64,000 nt of DNA from the NCBI RefSeq assembly GCF_004368405.1, contig NZ_SBJH01000064.1, forward strand, positions 1 through 64,000, given 5' to 3'. The notes below the pieces were generated by a model, which made no database searches, was not told the DNA's origin, and was given only the letters and a program-made list of their open reading frames with translations. This DNA is from Olivibacter sp. XZL3 (GTDB lineage: Bacteria; Bacteroidota; Bacteroidia; Sphingobacteriales; Sphingobacteriaceae). Every line of letters begins with the position of its first letter. Within the stretch, counting starts at the first letter, position 1. Below, piece after piece: positions 9,416 to 17,285 of the stretch. The translations under genes were made by a program, and so were the position numbers.

Positions 9416-10333
9416 ATGGCTGGAAGTGAAAGAATACTCAAACTCAGTTTATTTTTCTTGATTCTATCGGTTTCATCTTTTGGGCAAAGTCCACTTCAAA
9501 CACAATTTGAACAAATTGCTAAAAACACAAAAGGCAATGTCGGCGTTTGTGCATTGATTATAGAAACAGGAGAATCAATATCATTTAATGGCGACAAAGC
9601 GTTCCCCATGCAGAGCGTTTATAAGTTTCCCATTGCAATGGCAGTACTTAAAAAGGTAGATGAAGGAGAACTTTCATTAGATAAAATGATAGAAGTTGAT
9701 CAATCGGAGTATATCCCTAAAAACGGCCATAGCCCGATACGGGATAACTTCCCCAAGGGCACCAATCTTACAATAAGAGACCTTTTAAAATATAATATAG
9801 AAGAAAGTGACGGCACTGCATGCGATGTGTTGCTTCGACTTTTAGGTGGAACAAAAAATGCAGAACGATACATTCATAAACTGGGAATAATGGACATCGC
9901 CATTTCGACCACTGAAATGGTGCAAGTGGCAAATGATACCATCCAGTATCAAAATTGGGCAACGCCCAAAGCGATGAGCCAACTACTGAAGACATTTTAC
10001 GCAGCCGGAGACCTTTCTAAAAACAGCAGCGCGTTGCTTCTAGGATACATGTCTGTATCGTCACCTTATTTTGACCGAAGAATAAAGGGATTATTGCCGC
10101 AAGAAACAGCTGTTGCCCATAAGACTGGTACGGCAGGAACGATCAACGGCTTAACAAGAGCAACAAACGATGTAGGCATCATTACACTTCCTAATGATCA
10201 ACATTTGGCCGTATCCGTTTTTATTTCTGATTCTTATGATTCTCAAAAAGAACGCGAATTAACTATTGCTAAAATTTCAAGAGCAGCTTTTGATTATTGG
10301 GCAAATCGGGATAACTCTATAGTTCGACAATAG
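9416..10333 (+). CDS. Class A beta-lactamase (subclass A2-like)
   Basis: A 305-residue serine beta-lactamase that would hydrolyse beta-lactams in the periplasm. It has an N-terminal signal peptide (ILKLSLFFLILSVSSFGQ), the active-site serine motif S-V-Y-K (Ambler S70-x-x-K73), an S-D-G motif in the S130 loop (IEESDGTACD), the omega-loop Glu in STTEM (E166) and the K-T-G box (HKTGTAG, K234). The QYQNWATPKAMSQLL segment and overall layout resemble the A2 branch found in Bacteroidota (PER/CfxA-like). ATG 9416 gives a clean signal peptide; upstream in-frame codons from 9341 do not fit. The usual Asn132 of the SDN motif is Gly here. Its neighbours are a TonB-receptor relic and a VOC gene, and no regulator is adjacent. 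The substrate range cannot be read from sequence. Confidence 0.93.
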   Translation: MAGSERILKLSLFFLILSVSSFGQSPLQTQFEQIAKNTKGNVGVCALIIETGESISFNGDKAFPMQSVYKFPIAMAVLKKVDEGELSLDKMIEVDQSEYIPKNGHSPIRDNFPKGTNLTIRDLLKYNIEESDGTACDVLLRLLGGTKNAERYIHKLGIMDIAISTTEMVQVANDTIQYQNWATPKAMSQLLKTFYAAGDLSKNSSALLLGYMSVSSPYFDRRIKGLLPQETAVAHKTGTAGTINGLTRATNDVGIITLPNDQHLAVSVFISDSYDSQKERELTIAKISRAAFDYWANRDNSIVRQ

Positions 10334-10567
10334 CAGGCCGGGGAATGTCCCTTTTTTCTGAAATGTGTATGTTCATCTGCGAAATGTTGTTTTTCAAAAA
10401 TATACATTTTCCTTCCGGAAAGGGTTTGTCTAAAGAACATTAAGAGAAGCCCATCGTACTTGATACGGAACTGGCTTCTGTGAGTAAAAAAATCAGATCT
10501 GGCACTTATCGTCCCTTGGACCAACGCGTTTACGATTCATTGGTGAGCGCACGGGATGAGTCAACGG

Positions 10568-11035
10568 TTATTTTTCTTCCAGATCAGCAATGATTATTTT
10601 TTTCATTTTCATTACTGCCTTAAAGGCATATTCCTGCTTTGCCTTGTCCTTATTAGACTCCAGTTTAAAATATTGCTCCGGGACTATTTGCCAGGAAAGC
10701 CCGTATCTGTCTTTCAGCCAGCCGCAGGGACCTTCACTGCCGCCATCGGCGGTGAGCGCTTCCCAATAATAATCTACTTCAGCTTGGTCCTTGCAGTGCA
10801 CCACAAATGAAACAGCTTCGTTGAATTTGAACATTGGCCCGGCTGCTAATAGCTGGAAATCCATTCCCAGGATATGAATAGTAGCGGTATCAAATTCGCC
10901 TCCAGCTTCGGGTTGGTTTTTAAAAGCTTTGTGTGATTTCAGTTTGCCATCTTTGAAGACGGACAGGTAGTATTCTGCCGCTTTTTTAGCATCATTTTCT
11001 ATCCATAAACATGGGGTTATTATTTGCTTTGCCAT
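10568..11035 (-). CDS. VOC-family protein (PhnB-like)
   Basis: A 155-residue vicinal-oxygen-chelate fold protein of the PhnB-like/3-demethylubiquinone methyltransferase-like group. Visible features are ITPCLWIENDAKKAAEYYLSVF at the N-terminus, FQLLAAGPMFKFNEAVSFVVHC in the middle and WLKDRYGLSWQIVPEQ near the C-terminus. These are the characteristic signatures of the group. Members of this group have very varied or unknown substrates. The C-terminus adds a lysine-rich tail (AFKAVMKMKKIIIADLEEK) seen in several relatives. The gene is intact. It lies upstream-to-downstream of the DUF1801 gene on the same strand with a 56-nt gap, so an operon of two small stress-type proteins is possible. Confidence 0.88.
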   Translation of the reverse strand: MAKQIITPCLWIENDAKKAAEYYLSVFKDGKLKSHKAFKNQPEAGGEFDTATIHILGMDFQLLAAGPMFKFNEAVSFVVHCKDQAEVDYYWEALTADGGSEGPCGWLKDRYGLSWQIVPEQYFKLESNKDKAKQEYAFKAVMKMKKIIIADLEEK

Positions 11036-11091
11036 CGCTTTTTAATTTTAATCGTTTTTGTATAATTTAACTATTACTTGTTAATTTCATT

Positions 11092-11469
11092 TCAGTATTT
11101 CCATTTAGCGTCGTTTTCTTTTAGATCGCTTAGCCGGTACTCAGCTATTTTTTTAATGAGGTCGATAGCTAAGGGCTCATCATAGCGGAATTGAATGCTG
11201 TCCTTATTAGTTTTATAATTTGCCAATTCTTTCAGGAAAGGTTGCATTGCAGGTGCCGTAGGAACGAAATTCAAATGATTTTTGAATGCCGCATAGGAAA
11301 ACAGAATCCTGTTTTCGACAAACGTAGGGTGTCCCCACTTTAATTCTTCTGAAGCATTCGGCGCTACTTCTTTTAAGATTTTCCGAATTTCCTTCAATTG
11401 CTGTTGTGCGTTTTCGGGTGCAGCGTTGATGTATTCATCTATATTGCTTGGTTTGGCATTTGGTTTCAT
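11092..11469 (-). CDS. DUF1801 (YdhG-like) domain protein
   Basis: A 125-residue DUF1801 protein. The family includes the Bacillus YdhG/frataxin-like iron-chaperone group, but many members are uncharacterised. Diagnostic sequences are IDEYINAAPENAQQQLKEIR near the start, EELKWGHPTFVENRILFSYAAFKNHLNFVP in the centre (quoted in pieces: KWGHPTF, FSYAAFKNH, LNFVPT) and IKKIAEYRL at the end. ATG 11469 fits the family start; the frame extends 15 codons upstream without similarity. It is probably co-transcribed with the downstream VOC gene. Confidence 0.85.
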   Translation of the reverse strand: MKPNAKPSNIDEYINAAPENAQQQLKEIRKILKEVAPNASEELKWGHPTFVENRILFSYAAFKNHLNFVPTAPAMQPFLKELANYKTNKDSIQFRYDEPLAIDLIKKIAEYRLSDLKENDAKWKY

Positions 11470-11632
11470 AATCTTGTGTTTTAAAACATTAATCGCTATT
11501 ACAAAGATGCACAACTATTTAGCAATCGTGATGTGCATTAATGACAACAAAAGGGTGATTTACGACAAACTTTATTTTGCATTACAGGCTGTGCAGAAAC
11601 TTAGTGTGCCCCGGGCATTAAGATGGTTTTGT

Positions 11633-12024
11633 AAAGCTAACGATGGCCAAACACAGATCGAGGTAACGTTTGAAAAGATACCGTTTGGCTGAGCAACAAC
11701 AGACGGCCAGTTTGTTTAAACAGAATATTAGTCTGCACATCAATAATCGTCTTTAAAGAAGGAGAGTTAAATAAGGTAGCAACTGTCAAGGAATCCTTGG
11801 TGGTTCAACTTGAAGGAAGTAGAAAGGTTAAGCGGAAAATAGATTAGTATAATCTTAATATTATCATTTCTGTTGGATATCGCCAAATCTTCACAAGGTA
11901 CTATATTCCGCCAATGGGCCACTCAAAAAGACTGGTACAAAAGCAGCAAGAGGTACAGACTTTAAAAAACGGCATCTGCATTTTGGCCCGTGCCGTAGAA
12001 AATAAATATAAGAAACTGACGTAA
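11633..12024 (+). pseudogene. Degenerate RhuM-family gene (second copy)
   Basis: DNA from GATGGCCAAACACAGATCGA through GTTTGAAAAGATACCGT matches the start of the gene at 1231-1740. Later pieces match its middle (GTTGGATATCGCCAA, CTATATTCCGCCAATGGGCC) and its end (AAAGCAGCAAGAGGTACAGA, CTTTAAAA, GGCATCTGCATTTTGGCCCG). The order is conserved, but there are several stops and frame changes and at least one internal deletion after the CCACTCAA segment. It covers the gap between the DUF1801 and HxlR genes. No translation is expected. Confidence 0.8.
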
Positions 12025-12027
12025 GAC

Positions 12028-12402
12028 TTAATTTCCTATATCCGAATGAGTTAATGTCTTAGCGATTACTTCCCGCAACCTTTCCGAATTCGCATCGCCC
12101 CATTCACCTATAGCACCGATTACAGGGATTAAGCTCTTCCCAAATTCTGTAAGGCTATATTCCACTTTTGGAGGAACCACGGGGTAAATTTTACGGGTGA
12201 CAAGTTCATGCTGTTCCAGTTCCTTTAACTGAACATTCAAAACCCGACGAGACGCATCAGGTATTTTACGTTGCAATTCACTTGGTCGTTTGTGCCCTTG
12301 CCCGATAAACCAAAGTAGGCGCATCTTCCACTTGCCATATAAGACCTCGCCTATGAGGTCAAGTCCGCAATTTAAGTTCGGTGTTGTTTTCCGTTCATAC
12401 AT
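12028..12402 (-). CDS. HxlR-family transcriptional regulator (copy 1)
   Basis: A 124-residue winged-helix regulator of the HxlR/DUF24 family. It shows CGLDLIGEVLYGKWKMRLLWFI with the conserved Cys near residue 12, the recognition region RPSELQRKIPDASRRVLNVQLKELEQHELV, and the wing VPPKVEYSLTEFGKSLIPVI. Such proteins often sense electrophiles or oxidants through the Cys and control an adjacent oxidoreductase. It diverges from the SDR operon at 12526. On the minus strand a TAACTTTG -7-like box (12407-12414) lies only 4 nt before the ATG, which suggests a very short leader. Confidence 0.92.
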   Translation of the reverse strand: MYERKTTPNLNCGLDLIGEVLYGKWKMRLLWFIGQGHKRPSELQRKIPDASRRVLNVQLKELEQHELVTRKIYPVVPPKVEYSLTEFGKSLIPVIGAIGEWGDANSERLREVIAKTLTHSDIGN

Positions 12403-12420
12403 ATTGCAAAGTTACACCTA

Positions 12421-12515
12421 TGTACGAAAATGTACAGTATGGGACAAATTTATCACTATATGAATCGTTTATCCGTACTTGTGAGATCATATCATACTTC
12501 TGAAATTTGTACAAA
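12421..12515. promoter_or_regulatory. Candidate HxlR operators in the HxlR/SDR divergent promoter
   Basis: Two GTAC-centred palindromes lie between the divergent genes. TGTACGAAAATGTACA (12421-12436) has 5-bp arms and a 6-nt spacer, and TTTGTACAAA (12506-12515) is a perfect 10-mer ending 10 nt before the SDR start codon. GTAC-cored operators are known for HxlR/DUF24 regulators such as YodB and CatR. The link to this particular HxlR protein is inference. Confidence 0.55.
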
Positions 12516-12525
12516 AGAACTTTAT

Positions 12526-13320
12526 ATGGAGCAAAAAATAGATTATCAGAACGAGTTATCAGGTAAAATTGCCTTGGTAACCGGAGGTACAAAGGGCGCA
12601 GGAAAGGCAATTGCCAAGCGCCTTAAAAATGCAGGAGCTAAGGTTATTGTAACAGCGAGAAATGTACCGGAGTCTTTCGAAGAGGATTTCTTCTTCATCC
12701 CAGCAGACTTAAGCAGAGCCGAAGGAGCTGGAAAGGTGGCTGATGAAGTGTTTAAAAACTTTGGAGATATTGATATACTGGTTAACAATCTGGGCGGATC
12801 AGATACGCCTGGAGGTGGATTTGCCTCTGCAACCAACGAGAATTGGGAGGAGACGCTTCAAATTAATTTATTGGCGCCCGTACGGCTGGATAGCGCTTTT
12901 TTACCTAAAATGATAGCGAAAAAAAATGGAGTGATCATTCATATAGCGTCCATACAGGCAAAATTACCATTATATGAATCTACGCTTCCCTATGCAGCGG
13001 CAAAAGCAGGGCTGGTTAATTATAGCAAAGGATTGTCAAAGGAGGTTACGCCGAAGGGAGTGCGTGTGTTGACTGTTTCTCCCGGAGGAATCATGACCGA
13101 TGCAGCCAAAAGGATGATGGAAAGGATATCCAAAAGCAATAACATTACGGTACAGGAAGCAGAACAAAGTGTCTTGGATGCTCTGAGAGGAGTTCCTTTT
13201 GGAAGATTTGCCCAACCCGAAGAGGTAGCCGAATTGGTAGGATTTTTAGTTTCCCCTAGGGCAGCTTATTTGACGGGTGCTGAATTCGTGATTGATGGGG
13301 GAACCGTTCCAACGATTTAA
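12526..13320 (+). CDS. SDR-family oxidoreductase
   Basis: A 264-residue classical short-chain dehydrogenase/reductase. It has the nucleotide-binding motif TGGTKGAG (TGxxxGxG) near residue 20, the NNLG variant of the NNAG motif, the catalytic Ser in HIASIQ and the catalytic Y-x-x-x-K (YAAAKAG), then the C-terminal GGTVPTI. ATG 12526 is chosen because homology starts at YQNELSGKIALVTGG. In-frame upstream ATGs at 12430-12460 lie in the operator region and are unlikely. It leads a three-gene unit with DUF1330 and SnoaL-like genes and faces an HxlR regulator. The substrate is unknown. Confidence 0.92.
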   Translation: MEQKIDYQNELSGKIALVTGGTKGAGKAIAKRLKNAGAKVIVTARNVPESFEEDFFFIPADLSRAEGAGKVADEVFKNFGDIDILVNNLGGSDTPGGGFASATNENWEETLQINLLAPVRLDSAFLPKMIAKKNGVIIHIASIQAKLPLYESTLPYAAAKAGLVNYSKGLSKEVTPKGVRVLTVSPGGIMTDAAKRMMERISKSNNITVQEAEQSVLDALRGVPFGRFAQPEEVAELVGFLVSPRAAYLTGAEFVIDGGTVPTI

Positions 13321-13330
13321 TGGATCCGAT

Positions 13331-13621
13331 ATGTCAGCATATGTAATTTTTATCAGAGTTAAAACACTCGATAAGACCGAACTTGAAAAATATTGGTCAC
13401 TGATAGAAGAGACCATGAAAGGACACCCAATTGAAGTTTTGGTACCCTATGGAAATTTTGAAGTACTTGAAGGGGAACAGATCGAAGGTGTCGTTGTCGC
13501 AAAATTCCCGGATATGAAATCGGCAAAAAAATGGTATAACAGTAAACCTTACCAGGAAGCAGCCCTACATAGACAAAAAGGAGCTATATACCACGGTATA
13601 TTGGTAGAGGGTACTGCATGA
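13331..13621 (+). CDS. DUF1330-family protein
   Basis: A 96-residue dimeric alpha/beta-barrel-type small protein of the DUF1330 family. It shows SAYVIFIRVK at the start, PYGNFEVLEGEQIEGVVVAKFPD in the middle (conserved E-G-x-x-x-x-x-x-V-V-x-x-F-P pattern) and AKKWYNSKPYQEAALHR. No specific function is established for the family. ATG 13331 follows the SDR stop by 10 nt. Its TGA overlaps the ATG of the next gene by 4 nt (ATGA), which indicates translational coupling. Confidence 0.88.
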   Translation: MSAYVIFIRVKTLDKTELEKYWSLIEETMKGHPIEVLVPYGNFEVLEGEQIEGVVVAKFPDMKSAKKWYNSKPYQEAALHRQKGAIYHGILVEGTA

Positions 13622-13968
13622 AAAATAAATCAAAATATAAAAATATGAACTTACCAAAAGCAGTCGCCGATTTGGTGAAAGCCCAGGACAACTTAGATAG
13701 TACTGCGTATGCAAATTGTTTTAGAGAAGCAGCACATGTTGTTGACGAAGGCAAAACCTATGCAGGCCGAACCGCAATAAAGAACTGGATCGAAAAAGCC
13801 AACAAGGAATACAAAATTGTAATGAAACCTATTGACTTCACCACAGCGGCACAGAACCATATTTTATCAGCTGAAATTTCCGGAAAATTTCCCGGAAGCC
13901 CTATCACGTTGAAATACCATTTGGAATTGGAAGAAGGGCTGATCAAATCACTGAAAATCACCTCATAG
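13618..13968 (+). CDS. SnoaL/NTF2-like fold protein
   Basis: A 116-residue protein with the nuclear transport factor 2/SnoaL-like cone fold. It opens with LPKAVADLVKAQDNLDSTAYANCFREAAHVVDEGKTYAGR (recognisable as DSTAYANCF, VVDEGKTYAGR, AIKNWI), followed by antiparallel strands ending ITLKYHLELEEGLIKSLKI. Members act as small-ligand enzymes or binding proteins, and no catalytic assignment can be made here. It overlaps the DUF1330 gene by 4 nt, so it is the last gene of the SDR operon. A second in-frame ATG at 13645 (MNLPKAV) is an alternative start and agrees better with the family N-terminus. Confidence 0.85.
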   Translation: MKNKSKYKNMNLPKAVADLVKAQDNLDSTAYANCFREAAHVVDEGKTYAGRTAIKNWIEKANKEYKIVMKPIDFTTAAQNHILSAEISGKFPGSPITLKYHLELEEGLIKSLKITS

Positions 13969-14068
13969 GAAATTTATAATCCGGCAGGTTAATTCTATGG
14001 AGGCTCCGGTTATCACCAAATTTTGAAACAACACCCATGTGGACATTAAATTTTTAATTCGAAAAACG

Positions 14069-14992
14069 ATGATTGGAAAACTTTTTATTGCCGTAACGCT
14101 ACTTCTTTTATTAATACCCGAGATTCGCGCACAGAGCAGCAACAAGGGTAATCAATCCGGGATTGTATTATCGGAACGAATTCTACCTGCTCCGGAAGCT
14201 GTTTTCAAGATGTTTCAGAATGCGGGCATGAATCCTGTACCCCATGAGCTGACCGATCTGGAAATTCAAAAGGTCGAAAAGGCCTTTGCTCTTCTACCTC
14301 CCTTGCACCGAAAAATTTTACAGGAACATTTGTACAGCATCAGCTTTATGGACAATATGCCCAATACCGCACTTACATCTCCTATCGAGACAGCAGATTC
14401 GACTAAAAAGTTCAATATAACCTTCCGCGCCGAAACACTTCACGAAACGATTTCCGAGTGGGCGACTTGGAAAGAAAATACTTACTATATTCAACCGGAA
14501 GATTCTGCATATCGTATAAAAGTAGACGGTGGGAAGCTCGATGCGATTGTATATATTTTACTTCACGAAGCTACACATGTAGTAGATGCCGTTTTGAATA
14601 TTACACCACATCCGGATGATAAAGATGTGGTGGTTGAACCCACACCATTTACCTCAGGCATTTGGTACAAAATGAACGTGCCAAATAAAGAATTCATCAT
14701 CCCATCGTTAGAAAAAACACGCTTCAGGAGCGGCAAATCGGTGTCGGTTTGCCATGTTTCAGCAGTCTACAGCTCACTTCAACAGACACCATTTGTTTCG
14801 CTTTATAGTATGGCTTCATAGTTTGAAGATCTCGCTGAAATAGCGACAATCTACCATTTGGTAGAAAAACTTAAGCAACCGTTTCGGGTGTCGGTGATGA
14901 AAAACAATAAGGAGATTTCAAGTTATGAACCATTTAACAATGGATTAGTTAAAAGGAGAATCCGTTCATTGGCAATGTTCTATGAATCGTAA
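14069..14992 (+). pseudogene. HExxH metallopeptidase-like secreted protein interrupted by in-frame TAG
   Basis: The frame from ATG 14069 begins with a signal peptide (KLFIAVTLLLLLIPEIRAQ) and contains LLHEATHVVDAV around residues 168-180, which fits an HExxH zinc site. It stops at TAG 14819-14821, codon 251 of 308. Directly after the stop, in the same frame, the protein continues as FEDLAEIATIYHLVEKLKQP and ends at TAA 14990-14992. The sequence ...SLYSMAS-stop-FEDLAE... is what a Trp codon changed from TGG to TAG would give. The family is uncharacterised. If there is no readthrough, the product lacks its last 57 residues. No frameshift is needed to explain the break. Confidence 0.7.
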
Positions 14993-15073
14993 ATAAAAAC
15001 AACTGTTTGAACAGAAAGAAATATTCCAATTGGCAAATGAAACAAAATGAGCAATCTGCTTTCAATGCTGCTG

Positions 15074-16603
15074 TCAGTTGCCTACAGATTTTGACGGTAC
15101 TGCTTCCGGATGTGAGGCCAATATCTTTTTCATCTCCTCCAAAACTGCAGGCTTTTCCTTGGCTATATTTTTCATCTCTACATCCGAGTTCTGGTAATCG
15201 TACAGTTCATATTCTGCTGATTCGACCGGTGCTCCGATCTTCTTCCATTCTACCAAACGGTAACGGTTCGTACGAATAGCCCGACCTAAACGTCCACCAC
15301 GTGGAAAGCAATGGTAGGCATGATCGCTGATATTAGCGTTGGGATCTCGGAGCAGCGGTACAAGACTGGTACCGTCAAAGGGCTGCTCCACTCTTGGCTG
15401 CGAAAAACCGGCTAGCTCAACTAAGGTTGGATAAATATCTACTGTTTCAACAAGCTGAGAAGTTGCCGTAGCGGGCTGTGAAACACCAGGGGCAACAACA
15501 AGCAGGGGAATTTTGTTGGCCCGTTCGTAATTGACGTGTTTAGTCCATATCCCCATTTCGCCCAAATGGTAGCCGTGGTCTCCCCAGAGCACAACAATGG
15601 TGTTTTCATCAAGGCCAGACTCTTCCAAGGCGTGTAGCACCTTGCCAATCTGCGCATCCACATAACTGACTCCGGCATAATAACCATGAATAAGTTGCTG
15701 CTTTAATTCGAGCGGAAACGGATCCTGCTCTGAAGACGGCCGTATCGGCTTATACTGGTCTATTTCCGTGTCACGCTTTACTGCATATGGCGGAGCATCT
15801 TCGGGTGCTTTTTCATAAGTAGGTAAAGGGAGGTTTTCCTTTTGGTAAAGGTCCCAATATTTTTTGGGCACAGAAAATGGAAGATGGGGTCTGGCAAAGC
15901 CTACGGCAAGAAAAAAAGGTTGATCATCCTGCTTATTCTCACTCAGCTCCCTAAGCCGTTTAACCGCCCGGGCGGCCGTCCGTCCATCCGCATAAGCATC
16001 GTCAGCAACTTCTGGCGACTCCCAAGCCACTCCACGCGGCAGACCTTTTGCGCTTTGATTTGAAAACAAGGCCTCCTCTCTGGTGAAGCCCTCCTGCTTG
16101 CTCGCCGGATCGACATATTCTATTACCAGATCCTTATGATGTGGCACGCTCCACGATTGCTCATCATTGTATGTACCGTGCCCAATATGGAATACCTTAC
16201 CCATCGACTCGGTGTGATAGCCTTGTCCTTTAAAAAACTGGGGCAATGTTGTGGCATTTGGGTAATAGTCACGGAAATTCTGACCAAACCCATAAATACC
16301 CGATGATGAAGATCGGCTTCCCAACATTAAATTAAACCGAGAAGGTGCACATACCGCCTGATTAGCGTAGGCCATATCAAAACGCATTCCTTTCGTTGCG
16401 AGCCTATCCATATTCGGTGTGATGGCTACCGGGTCTCCATAGGTACCTAGAGCCGGTTTTAAATCATCCACTAAAATAAACAGTATATTGGGTCGTTTTT
16501 CTTTGCTATTTTCGTCAATGGCCCATCCTGATAAGGGACACAGGGCTATAAATAAAAGTGCTACAAAGAGACCCCAGGTTTTCTTTTTCATCATCTCAAT
16601 CAA
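15074..16603 (-). CDS. Sulfatase, iduronate-2-sulfatase-like
   Basis: A 509-residue formylglycine-dependent sulfatase that would remove sulfate esters from a glycan or small molecule. A signal peptide (LFVALLFIALCPLSGWA) precedes PNILFILVDDLKPALGTYG, with the calcium-binding DD at 46-47. The active-site motif C-A-P-S-R is at residues 85-89, so Cys85 is the residue converted to formylglycine. HHKDLV, VALWGDHGYHLGEMGIWTKH-like (WGDHGYHLGE) and the C-terminal YELYDYQNSDVEMKNIA match iduronate/choline-sulfatase relatives. No maturase (anSME) or SusCD pair is nearby. M5 at 16591 is an alternative start. A -7-like TAGCTTTG on the minus strand lies at 16664-16671. Confidence 0.93.
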   Translation of the reverse strand: MIEMMKKKTWGLFVALLFIALCPLSGWAIDENSKEKRPNILFILVDDLKPALGTYGDPVAITPNMDRLATKGMRFDMAYANQAVCAPSRFNLMLGSRSSSSGIYGFGQNFRDYYPNATTLPQFFKGQGYHTESMGKVFHIGHGTYNDEQSWSVPHHKDLVIEYVDPASKQEGFTREEALFSNQSAKGLPRGVAWESPEVADDAYADGRTAARAVKRLRELSENKQDDQPFFLAVGFARPHLPFSVPKKYWDLYQKENLPLPTYEKAPEDAPPYAVKRDTEIDQYKPIRPSSEQDPFPLELKQQLIHGYYAGVSYVDAQIGKVLHALEESGLDENTIVVLWGDHGYHLGEMGIWTKHVNYERANKIPLLVVAPGVSQPATATSQLVETVDIYPTLVELAGFSQPRVEQPFDGTSLVPLLRDPNANISDHAYHCFPRGGRLGRAIRTNRYRLVEWKKIGAPVESAEYELYDYQNSDVEMKNIAKEKPAVLEEMKKILASHPEAVPSKSVGN

Positions 16604-16779
16604 TAATTTACGTAATCAGTAGCTGTCGCCATCCGTACAGGTTAGCAATGTGACTGCGAATTTCAAAGCTAATAAAAAGTAAACGATATCATGGATCAAT
16701 TTATAGCCTATTTGTCTCAAGTTCCCTCCTTGCTTTTCTATAGTCCATGGTGGATATTCAAACAATTCCGATTGATATT

Positions 16780-16825
16780 AGCATATAGTTATGCCATCAA
16801 TGAAAATGGCTGGCACAAAAGGGGT
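16780..16825 (+). pseudogene. Short RhuM-family relic (third copy)
   Basis: The stretch around 16786-16820, reading TATGCCATCAATGAAAATGG then CTGGCACAAAAG, matches the AYAINEKRLAQK part of the RhuM gene at 1588-1620 (GCCATCAATGAAAAACGGTT, GGCACAAAAG). Only this piece is clearly recognisable. The remaining 16604-16900 shows nothing else convincing. Confidence 0.5.
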
Positions 16826-16904
16826 TATCTGCGTTTGATAAAATTATTGCTATTTTTGCGGAAGCATTTCCAATTACATTTGTTTTAATTGATAATTCCA
16901 AACG

Positions 16905-17269
16905 ATGTATCAAGAGATTGATTTTTTTATGATCAAAACAAAAAGCGAATCAGGGCAGTTCACGATGCAATGGATGTGTTGAGCGGTAAATGGAAAATAG
17001 CCATTATCTCCTCTATCTGCTATTACAATAAAAGGAGGTTTTCTGATATCTTAAATGATGTGGGGGGAATCTCCAACAAAATGTTAAGCAAGGAATTAAA
17101 AGAATTGGAAATCAACCGGTTGGTTAAAAGAACTGTTTTAGATACGCAACCGGTAATTGTTCAGTACCAGCTTACCGAATACGGACTCACGTTAAAGAGT
17201 ATAATTGATAACCTGGCAGATTGGGGAACAGTCGGGCCCTTGGCAATTCGGCTACCAAACCGAGCTTGA
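16905..17269 (+). pseudogene. HxlR-family regulator (copy 2), frameshifted near the N-terminus
   Basis: The winged-helix body is clear from 16970: MDVLSGKWKIAIISSI, RRFSDILNDVGGISNKMLSKELKELEINRLV and the wing IVQYQLTEYGLTL. The upstream in-frame sequence (FFYDQNKKRIRAVHDA) is also family-like but has no start codon and is closed by TGA. An ATG at 16905 reads MYQEIDFF and runs into the same sequence if one T is added to the T7 tract at 16922-16928. The gene therefore appears to have lost one T, or the assembly has. Starting at ATG 16970 would omit helix 1. Downstream, convergent, lies the molybdenum dehydrogenase operon, so its target is not obvious. Confidence 0.7.
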
Positions 17270-17285
17270 CAATAAGGTTGTCCAT

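Noticed and set aside
10334-10567. Possible short coding relic on the plus strand after the beta-lactamase (LASVSKKIRSGTYRPLDQR)
   Set aside because: The frame is protein-like but has no start, cannot be assigned to a family, and runs into the VOC gene on the other strand.
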